From positions 1 to 63,444 of the forward strand of contig JAJPJP010000234.1 of assembly GCA_021324175.1 (NCBI GenBank): a stretch of DNA of 63,444 nt. Direction: 5' to 3'. Below, one piece after another: positions 57,230 through 63,444 of the stretch. The notes below the pieces were generated by a model. That model saw only the letters and a list, made by a program, of their open reading frames with translations. It was not told the origin of the DNA and did not search any database. How positions within the stretch are numbered: the first letter of the stretch is position 1; each line of letters opens with the position of its first letter. Made by a program: the position numbers and the translations under genes. The DNA comes from Chitinophagia bacterium. GTDB taxonomy: Bacteria; Bacteroidota; Bacteroidia; Chitinophagales; Chitinophagaceae.

Positions 57230-58561
57230 TTATTGAGCGGGCTTCCTGGTTCTTTTAATAAGAAAATACAAGGCCAGGAAGGCGAGAAATACGATGGTGC
57301 CTACCAATGCATATTGGGGAAAAGTGATTGCAATCATTGTTCCCACGAAAATGTAGGTCAGGACGAAAATAAGGGGCATTGCCGGGTAAAATTTCATAGA
57401 ATAGGTTCCTGCAGCGTCGAGATGTTTTGTTCTTGGGCGGAGTACGAAAATTGTCGCTGCAGATGTAGCCATTCCAATTGAATCAAGAAAGATGGTAAAA
57501 CTTAAGATTTTGTCAAATGTGTCGGCAAAAAATAATACCACGATGCAAACGCTCGCGAACACCGTAAGACTTACCGTTAGCACATCTTTTTTTTCATCCT
57601 TTTTTTTGAAGGACCTGGGAAGAATTCCGTCTTCGCTCATCGCGTACATAACACGTGGGTTACTCAGCAGAATAACATCCACGTAAGCAAGTACGGCTAT
57701 AAACAAAAGAATTGACGAGGCATACTGTCCGGGTTCTCCGAACATTTTTTGCGCTACGATAGCGGCGATTCCCTTCGCATCTTTAAGATTTTCAAATCCT
57801 ATAACGCTGTAGTAGGAATAGCTTACTGAAAGGTAAAGTACAATGATAACGATGATACCAATGATCACTCCCCTGGGTATATTCCGGCGCGGATTTAGAA
57901 TTTCATCGCCAAAATTGATGGTCTGCTGGTAGCCGCCGTAGGTAAAGGATGTAGCCTTTAATGCTACACCAAAGGATAAGACGGTTGCCCAAAAGCTGTT
58001 TTGGACAGCGTGGTAGGCGTGCACCTCGTGGTGATGCAGGCCGGGTACAAAAATGGCCGCAATGATGATGACCAGCATCCCAATCTTTATCATCATGAGG
58101 ATGTTCAAAACTCTAGAACTAATTTTCAGGCCCATCATATTGATCCCGTAGAATGCCAGGATCGCGGACATCGCAATGAGGGATTTGATGAATGGTGATG
58201 GATCGACGGAAAATATAACCTGGGAAATGTACTCGCTGCCAATAAGCGCGACTCCGGCCAGGGATGCCGCGTTTGAAATCAGGATAACGCAATTGATGGC
58301 AAAGGCTATCGAAGGATGATAAGCATATGCAAAAACCTTGTAATAGCCGCCCGTGACAGGATAGCGGCTGCCGATTTCTGCATAAGTAAGGGCGCCGAAT
58401 ACAGCGACTATGCCGCCAACAATCCAGGCTGCAAAAAAAATGGAAGGGTTTAGAGCAGCATTCGCCGCGTCTCTGGACGTACGAAAAATTCCGAGACCTA
58501 TCACCAGTCCAATTACAATCATCGTCAGATCGAACAGATTAAGCTTCCCCAATTTGGACAT
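57230..58561 (-). CDS. APC-family amino acid permease
   Basis: Protein of 443 residues with about twelve membrane helices. The start D-L-T-M-I-V-I-G-L-V-I-G-L-G-I-F-R is the helix-1 substrate loop of the amino acid/polyamine/organocation family, and Y-A-E-I-G-S-R-Y-P-V-T-G-G lies in helix 2-3. Closest to the LAT-like branch. Substrate not assignable. Separated by 216 nt from the upstream outer-membrane-factor gene. Confidence 0.9.
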   Translation of the reverse strand: MSKLGKLNLFDLTMIVIGLVIGLGIFRTSRDAANAALNPSIFFAAWIVGGIVAVFGALTYAEIGSRYPVTGGYYKVFAYAYHPSIAFAINCVILISNAASLAGVALIGSEYISQVIFSVDPSPFIKSLIAMSAILAFYGINMMGLKISSRVLNILMMIKIGMLVIIIAAIFVPGLHHHEVHAYHAVQNSFWATVLSFGVALKATSFTYGGYQQTINFGDEILNPRRNIPRGVIIGIIVIIVLYLSVSYSYYSVIGFENLKDAKGIAAIVAQKMFGEPGQYASSILLFIAVLAYVDVILLSNPRVMYAMSEDGILPRSFKKKDEKKDVLTVSLTVFASVCIVVLFFADTFDKILSFTIFLDSIGMATSAATIFVLRPRTKHLDAAGTYSMKFYPAMPLIFVLTYIFVGTMIAITFPQYALVGTIVFLAFLALYFLIKRTRKPAQ

Positions 58562-58625
58562 ATAATATTAACGTGATGCAGGCGTTTTTTTGTAATTCTG
58601 GTCAAGATAGGGAATTATTCTATAC

Positions 58626-58633
58626 TAATTTTG
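58626..58633 (+). promoter_or_regulatory. Candidate -7 box upstream of the TonB receptor
   Basis: TAATTTTG is an exact TAnnTTTG match 19 nt before the ATG. No TTTG stands at the normal distance, so support is partial. Confidence 0.4.
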
Positions 58634-58652
58634 GGGCAAGACTAAAACTAAA

Positions 58653-60722
58653 ATGATGCGACGGACTGCACTGTTGGTGAAATTTTCCTTTTTGTCCTAT
58701 TCGTTATTTGCGCAGACTACGGTTCCTTCCGCCGACTCGTCTGATGCGAGGACTTTGGATGCGATAGTCATCAAAGCCTATGAACAGAACAGAAAACTTA
58801 TCGACGTGGCTGCACCGGTCGCTGTTACTGGCCAGGCGCAGTTGAACAGGTTCGGTAATATGAGTATATTGCCGGCGCTTAATTTGACGCCTGGCGTCAG
58901 CATGGAAGAGCGATCACCAGGTAGTTACAGGCTCAACGTTCGAGGAAGCTCGCTGCGGTCTCCTTTCGGCGTCAGGGATGTCAAGATCTATTTGGATGAT
59001 ATTCCGCTCACCGATCCCAGCGGGAATACTTACCTCAACCAGTTAAGTTTTTATAATTTTCAATCCGCGGAAATCATTAAAGGGCCGGCGGGAAGTCTGT
59101 ATGGCGCAAGCATTGGCGGCGCTTTGCTCATCCACACCTTGCCGAGGATCTGGTCCGACGGAGCTACAGTCGCCTACTCTTATGGAAGTTTTGCAACGAA
59201 CAACCTGGATGCTAATCTTCGTTTTGGCGGCGACGATCATCAGAATATTTTGAATTACACGCATCAGTCAAGTAATGGTTATCGCCAGCAAACCCAAATG
59301 CGAAGAGATATCGTATCATGGGAGGACGACTTAAAGGTATCCGACCAACAAAGTCTCCATGCTTTTATCTATTACGGTGACCTCTACTACCAGACACCCG
59401 GCGCGCTTACGCAAGCCCAATATGACTCGAGTGCTTCCCAGGCGAGACCTGGGTCGATACAAGCACAAGCTGCAATATTTCAAAAGAACTTTCTGGCGGG
59501 ATTCAGCCATGAATACCATTTTGACGAGAATTGGCATAATACGACAGCCGTATACGGAACATACACCGATTTTACCAACCCGGGACTCCGCGTGTATGAA
59601 TTGCGAAAAGAACCTCATTTTGGAGGGAGAACAGTATTTGGCTATAAAAAACAGATCGATCAAAGCGTACTTCAGGTTAACCTGGGTGGCGAGGGACAAA
59701 AGGGTTTTTTTAACACCAGGGACTACGGGAACAATAAAGGCGTGGCCGATTCACTCGAGACTGATAACGATATCAATTTGTGGCAGTACATGATCTTCGC
59801 GCAGGCCGATCTGGACCTGAGGGGAGGCTGGATTTTCACCGTTGGTGGAAGCCTGAATAAATCGTCCGTTCAATTTGTAAACCTTTTTACGCGCCCTTCA
59901 TCTAATGCGACGATTCAGACAAGGACATTTGAAAACAAGCTGCCACCTCATGTCGGCGTACTGAAAAAACTCACCTCTACGGTTTCAGTGTATGCTAATA
60001 TCGCCAGGGGCTTTTCAACTCCGACAGTGTCTGAGATGCTGAGTTCGGATGGCCTTTTTGGGACAAACCTTCAGCCCGAAGATGGCATGGATTACGAACT
60101 TGGATTGCGTGGAAGCGTATTTCGAGACAGACTGTACTTTGATGTCAGCGGGTTTCTGTTTCACCTGCATAATACGATTGTCCAGCGAATCGATACGAGC
60201 GGAGTATACTATTACGTGAATGCAGGTTCAACCCGGCAAAACGGTGTGGAGGCATATATTTCCTATGAGCTGATCGATCATGTGCAGCAATTCATCAATG
60301 CGGCAAAAATTTTTGTAAGCTATGCCTGGCACGACTTCCACTATGGAACCTTCAAGCAGGTGAATTCTGATTTTTCGGGCAACAATATGCCCGGCGTAGC
60401 GCCAAATATTGTTGTTTCGGGAATTGACCTCAGTTCGAAGATTGGCCTTTACGCCGACCTGACCTACACTTATACTGACAGGATCTTTATGAATGACGCG
60501 AATACCGCCGAAGCAAAACCTTTCAACCTTCTTGGCGCCCGCGCCGGGTTTAAAAAGATGGTCGCGAACAATTACAAATTTGAGTTGTTCGCCGGGGCGG
60601 ACAACCTGCTAAATGTAAAATACAGCCTCGGAAATGATATCAATGCAGCAGCAAGCCGGTATTTTAACGCGGCGCCGGCGCGAAACTATTTTGTGGGAAT
60701 AATCCTCAAGTGGAAAAAATAG
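58653..60722 (+). CDS. TonB-dependent outer membrane receptor
   Basis: Protein of 689 residues: signal peptide (…L-F-A-Q), TonB-box region L-D-A-I-V-I-K-A, plug domain (P-G-V-S-M-E-E-R-S-P-G-S-Y-R-L-N-V-R-G through I-K-G-P-A-G-S-L-Y-G), and a 22-strand-type barrel ending with an aromatic segment. No N-terminal carboxypeptidase-like or STN domain, and no SusD partner, so a metal-chelate type ligand is more likely than a glycan. Ligand unknown. Confidence 0.9.
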   Translation: MMRRTALLVKFSFLSYSLFAQTTVPSADSSDARTLDAIVIKAYEQNRKLIDVAAPVAVTGQAQLNRFGNMSILPALNLTPGVSMEERSPGSYRLNVRGSSLRSPFGVRDVKIYLDDIPLTDPSGNTYLNQLSFYNFQSAEIIKGPAGSLYGASIGGALLIHTLPRIWSDGATVAYSYGSFATNNLDANLRFGGDDHQNILNYTHQSSNGYRQQTQMRRDIVSWEDDLKVSDQQSLHAFIYYGDLYYQTPGALTQAQYDSSASQARPGSIQAQAAIFQKNFLAGFSHEYHFDENWHNTTAVYGTYTDFTNPGLRVYELRKEPHFGGRTVFGYKKQIDQSVLQVNLGGEGQKGFFNTRDYGNNKGVADSLETDNDINLWQYMIFAQADLDLRGGWIFTVGGSLNKSSVQFVNLFTRPSSNATIQTRTFENKLPPHVGVLKKLTSTVSVYANIARGFSTPTVSEMLSSDGLFGTNLQPEDGMDYELGLRGSVFRDRLYFDVSGFLFHLHNTIVQRIDTSGVYYYVNAGSTRQNGVEAYISYELIDHVQQFINAAKIFVSYAWHDFHYGTFKQVNSDFSGNNMPGVAPNIVVSGIDLSSKIGLYADLTYTYTDRIFMNDANTAEAKPFNLLGARAGFKKMVANNYKFELFAGADNLLNVKYSLGNDINAAASRYFNAAPARNYFVGIILKWKK

Positions 60723-60791
60723 TGTAGATGCCGCCATCCCTATGATTTAAATTTTAGAAACGACTTCTTCGGGGTTAAAACTTTATTTGCA

Positions 60792-60799
60792 TAATTTTG
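60792..60799 (+). promoter_or_regulatory. Candidate -7 box upstream of the small barrel gene
   Basis: TAATTTTG, an exact TAnnTTTG match, 22 nt before the ATG at 60822. The -33 position has only TTC. It suggests separate transcription from the receptor gene upstream. Confidence 0.45.
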
Positions 60800-60821
60800 G
60801 GCAACTTTATTACCTTAAAAT

Positions 60822-61328
60822 ATGTCAATCATGAATAAGAACTTGTTGCTTTTTGTCGCTACCATTTTTATCCTGTCATCGTCGGCTTTCGCACAAAATT
60901 CCTTTCATGAAGGCACCAATGCGGTAAATCTGGGGCTTGGCGTCGGGGGCACGGTATGGGGAGGAGTTAGTATCGGTGGGAGCTATGAATATGGTGTGAC
61001 GGATAATATCGGTGTCGGAGGAAATTTAGCCTATTCGAGTTTCTCTGATTACGATTATCACTATTCGGCAGTATTGATTGGAGCCAGGGGGTCCTACCAT
61101 TTTTTGACCACAGATAAGATGGACCCATATGCGGGCGCAGACTTGGGTTATATTGTATTAAGTCACAGCGGCTTTAATGATAACTACAGACCCCATTCTT
61201 ATTCCGCCATCGCTTTCGGCATCCATGGGGGTATCAAATACTATTTGAGCCCTAACGTGGGAGTTTTTGGCGAAATAGGTATCGCCAGCTTTTCCATTCT
61301 GGGAGTAGGAGTGTGTTTCAAATTTTAG
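60822..61328 (+). CDS. Small outer membrane beta-barrel protein
   Basis: Protein of 168 residues (an ATG at 60831 gives 165). Signal peptide M-N-K-N-L-L-L...A-F-A-Q, then alternating Gly/aromatic strands (V-G-G-T-V-W-G-G-V-S-I-G-G-S-Y-E-Y-G) typical of eight-stranded porin-like barrels, ending in Phe. Possible structural or protective protein; no specific function readable. Confidence 0.82.
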   Translation: MSIMNKNLLLFVATIFILSSSAFAQNSFHEGTNAVNLGLGVGGTVWGGVSIGGSYEYGVTDNIGVGGNLAYSSFSDYDYHYSAVLIGARGSYHFLTTDKMDPYAGADLGYIVLSHSGFNDNYRPHSYSAIAFGIHGGIKYYLSPNVGVFGEIGIASFSILGVGVCFKF

Positions 61329-61348
61329 AAAATAGATTATTTGCAGGA

Positions 61349-61377
61349 AACCGTCGAGACCCGGCGGTTCTTTTTTT
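61349..61377 (+). terminator. Terminator after the small barrel gene
   Basis: AACCGTCG and CGGCGGTT pair over 8 bp (one G-T) with a 5-nt loop, followed by C and seven T, 21 nt after the stop codon. Confidence 0.82.
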
Positions 61378-61403
61378 AGGCACTTATGTGCACATTTATT
61401 TTT

Positions 61404-61432
61404 TTTGATTATCAGCAGAAATCGATATTTGT
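61404..61432 (+). promoter_or_regulatory. Candidate promoter of the riboswitch transcript
   Basis: TTTG at 61404-61407 and TATTTGTG at 61425-61432 (one mismatch to TAnnTTTG), 17 nt apart. The predicted start falls right at the 5' end of the riboswitch. Confidence 0.5.
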
Positions 61433-61438
61433 GCCAGA

Positions 61439-61675
61439 TTAAGGTTGATCCGCGTCATAACGGATCATGAAAAGGGAAGCCGGTGAAAACCCGGCGCTAT
61501 CCCCGTAGCTGTGAGTTCTTTTAGTTTGCAAGTCGGTATCCGTGAGGTAGCTCTCGGCGAATTCGAACACCGTCTTTGCAAACCTAAAACTGTCTGATCT
61601 GCATACCACTGTCGAGTATAAACATCGATGGGAAGGTCACGGACAGGGAACGAGCCAGAAGACCTGCCTTAGTCA
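61439..61675 (+). ncRNA. Cobalamin riboswitch
   Basis: Leader RNA with the conserved core GGGAAGCCGGTGAAAA followed by CCCGGCGCTATCCCCGTAGC, a variable peripheral region, and the B12 box AGCCAGAAGACCTGCCT at 61653-61669. A small hairpin (GCTTTC/GAAAGG at 61692) follows without a T-run, so control is more likely at translation or through a longer-range fold. It precedes a BtuB-like TonB receptor, the expected target for repression by adenosylcobalamin. Confidence 0.93.
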
Positions 61676-61781
61676 AATCAATTGAGTCAATGCTTTCGGG
61701 AGAAAGGCGGAGAAGGTATCGTGATCTTATTTAATTCCTTTCGCTTTAGCCTGCATTGCCTATTCTAAATTTCGGTAGACT

Positions 61782-63444
61782 ATGTTGTCAGGGCTGTATA
61801 TTTTTAAGTCGGCTGCGGGGCAAAGTATTCGCATTAGCGCTATTTTTTTGACAGGCATTTTCATTCAATGGTCGGATCTGTATGCGCAAAAACATGACAG
61901 CAGCGCCTTACTTCATAAAATCATTATTTCGGCGGAAAAGAAACCGGCAGGATTTAAGGCGCCTGTCGCAGAGCAGTCTCTTTCACGGGAATTCCTGGAG
62001 AATCTTAATACTGAATCCGTAGGAGACGCCGCAAAATATTTTTCGGGTGTACTGATCAAGGATTATGGTGGAACGGGAGGACTTAAAACGATATCCACTC
62101 GCAGCCTTGGCGCTTTTAATACGAGTATATTATATGATGGTATTACTGTTGCTGATGCGCAAACGGGTCAAATTGACCTTAGCAAATTCTCATCGACTTT
62201 CGTCCAAAGTCTTCAGCTCGATCAGGCAAATCCGCAACAACTGCCCCTGCCGGCCAGGGCATACTCTTCGGCCTCCGTGCTCTCTATTTTTTCCAGCGCG
62301 TTCAATACAGCTAATTTTTCCCAGGATAAATGGCAGATGGGTCTCAAACAGGGATCTTTTGGTTTATGGCATGCGTTTGCGGGCCTTTATTTTCCTTTTA
62401 GCGGCTCCCTGGTCGCCAGCGCAAATCTTGAAGCCACAGAGTCCAGGGGAAATTACCCCTATACCGTCAATAACGGTATGTTCTCCGAGGAGCTTCGCCG
62501 GGCAAACTCAGACCTGCGTTCATTTCTGGGTGAATTCAATATTGTTAAGAGATTCGATGACAGCTCACAATTGCAGATGAAATGCTGGTCGTATAATTCG
62601 GAAAGAGGTCTGCCCGGAAGCACAATTTTCTTCAACAATAATTCGGCCCAACGGTTGGCCGATAATGACATTTTTTTTCAGTCAAGATTTCATAAAAAAT
62701 TGGGAATAGCTACAGAATTGCTCGTATCATTAAAATTTAGTTCAACGATAACGGGGTACAGAGATCCCGACTTCCTAAATAACTCAGGGGGACTAAATGA
62801 CCACTATTACCAGAATGAGGAGTATACAAGCCTAGCGATCAGTCACGGTTTTGGCGCCAATTTTAAGGCTTCCATTGCTTCGGATTTCGCAGTCACGCAT
62901 CTAAATGCGAACATTCAAAATTTTGCAACACCCACGCGCTATAGCTTTTGGAATAATATCGCTGCGGAATATGCAGAAAAGCACTGGCAATTCAATGCAT
63001 CTCTTTTGAACTCGACTTTTGTCGACCACGCAGCCAATGAAACGGGTACGATCAACCGAAATCAATTGACTCCAGGTCTAGCAGTTGCTTATAAACCTGC
63101 ATCAAGCGGTCCCTGGCTATTTAGAGCATTTTATAAGTTCATTTACAGGCTGCCTACGTTTAATGATCTCTATTATACTTACACAACCAGCGTCAACGCA
63201 AAACTTCAACCAGAAAACACCTGGCAATACGACGTGGGCATTGTTTACAACAATCACTTTAACCGCCAACTGGAACAACTGAGCCTGAGCACAGACGTGT
63301 ATTACAATTCAGTGAGAGACAAGATAGTTTCGGTTCCATCTGTAAACCTCTTTCAATGGACAGTCCTCAATCTTGGAAGGGTGAGCATAAAAGGCATTGA
63401 TGTCGCAGCAGAAGCAAATGGCAGGATTTCCGAGGAGCTGCGCT
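61782..63444 (+). CDS. TonB-dependent receptor, probable cobalamin transporter (partial)
   Basis: Open frame of 554 codons running off the window end; an in-frame TAG at 61776 fixes the start near 61782. Signal peptide (M-L-S-G-L-Y-I-F...L-Y-A-Q), a plug domain (S-V-G-D-A-A-K-Y-F-S-G-V-L-I-K-D-Y-G-G, then T-R-S-L-G-A), and barrel strands including Y-R-L-P-T-F-N-D-L-Y-Y, a motif typical of BtuB-type receptors. The cobalamin riboswitch in its leader supports vitamin B12 uptake. The C-terminal barrel end is missing only because the window stops. Confidence 0.88.
   Translation, partial: MLSGLYIFKSAAGQSIRISAIFLTGIFIQWSDLYAQKHDSSALLHKIIISAEKKPAGFKAPVAEQSLSREFLENLNTESVGDAAKYFSGVLIKDYGGTGGLKTISTRSLGAFNTSILYDGITVADAQTGQIDLSKFSSTFVQSLQLDQANPQQLPLPARAYSSASVLSIFSSAFNTANFSQDKWQMGLKQGSFGLWHAFAGLYFPFSGSLVASANLEATESRGNYPYTVNNGMFSEELRRANSDLRSFLGEFNIVKRFDDSSQLQMKCWSYNSERGLPGSTIFFNNNSAQRLADNDIFFQSRFHKKLGIATELLVSLKFSSTITGYRDPDFLNNSGGLNDHYYQNEEYTSLAISHGFGANFKASIASDFAVTHLNANIQNFATPTRYSFWNNIAAEYAEKHWQFNASLLNSTFVDHAANETGTINRNQLTPGLAVAYKPASSGPWLFRAFYKFIYRLPTFNDLYYTYTTSVNAKLQPENTWQYDVGIVYNNHFNRQLEQLSLSTDVYYNSVRDKIVSVPSVNLFQWTVLNLGRVSIKGIDVAAEANGRISEELR

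Noticed and set aside
62065-62580. A 171-codon frame overlapping the BtuB-like receptor
   Set aside because: It is a shadow frame; the frame from 61782 carries the signal peptide, plug and barrel motifs through to the window end.

Overview
The window reads as a chromosomal segment of a Bacteroidota bacterium, most likely of the Chitinophagaceae or a close relative. The reasons are: a complete gliding/type IX secretion core gldK-L-M-N; a short primary sigma factor without region 1.1; a long ribosomal protein S16; TonB receptors; near absence of Shine-Dalgarno sequences; and at least one clean Bacteroidota-type promoter (TTTG, 19 nt, TAnnTTTG) in front of rpsP. The family assignment is inference from gene content only.

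Region 1 (1-12 kb) is a plus-strand catabolic operon: an MFS sugar permease, a Tat-exported TIM-barrel sugar isomerase/epimerase, FIVE tandem GMC flavoprotein dehydrogenases and one Tat/lipobox-bearing gluconate-2-dehydrogenase subunit-3 protein, closed by a terminator. All five flavoproteins carry the C-x5-C-x3-C motif that holds a 3Fe-4S cluster in FAD-dependent glucose dehydrogenase. The likely role is periplasmic oxidation of glycosides (3-keto-glycoside chemistry). One small exporting subunit appears to serve five catalytic subunits, and the fifth has lost the usual active-site Asn. Region 2 (12-16.6 kb) is a small mannan module: an AraC regulator, a GH26 beta-mannanase, a cellobiose/mannobiose 2-epimerase, an SGNH esterase and a stand-alone glycogen-binding-type domain.

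Region 3 (16.7-23 kb, minus strand) is a MacB-type tripartite ABC efflux operon (permease, ATPase, adaptor, outer-membrane factor), then a dienelactone hydrolase gene broken by a one-base frameshift exactly at its nucleophile codon, and a small exported coiled-coil protein. Region 4 (23-35 kb) is metabolic and housekeeping: the fused B12-dependent isobutyryl-CoA mutase icmF with a palindromic operator-like site, rhamnose mutarotase plus a sugar-lactonase-like amidohydrolase, Hsp15-like S4 protein, M20 peptidase, an Lrp/EamA overlapping pair, a cation-diffusion exporter and an LptF/G permease. Region 5 (35-40.6 kb) is the information-processing block rpoD, ffh, rpsP, rimM, then a conserved unknown gene and dinB.

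Region 6 (40.9-51.7 kb, minus strand) runs from a POTRA/beta-barrel protein through a DUF4271 membrane protein, hemD and a thioredoxin-like DUF255 protein to gldK-L-M-N. Region 7 (51.8-58.6 kb) holds hemW, gpsA, an adaptor/outer-membrane-factor efflux pair with no pump gene beside it, and an amino-acid permease. Region 8 (58.6 kb to the end) holds a TonB receptor, a small outer-membrane barrel, and a cobalamin riboswitch controlling a BtuB-like receptor cut by the window edge. The B12-regulated receptor and the B12-dependent IcmF are functionally related although 35 kb apart.

Most of the window is ordinary for the phylum. The most unusual element is the five-paralog GMC dehydrogenase array with its single shared small subunit. 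No CRISPR array, tRNA, rRNA, insertion sequence or prophage was seen.
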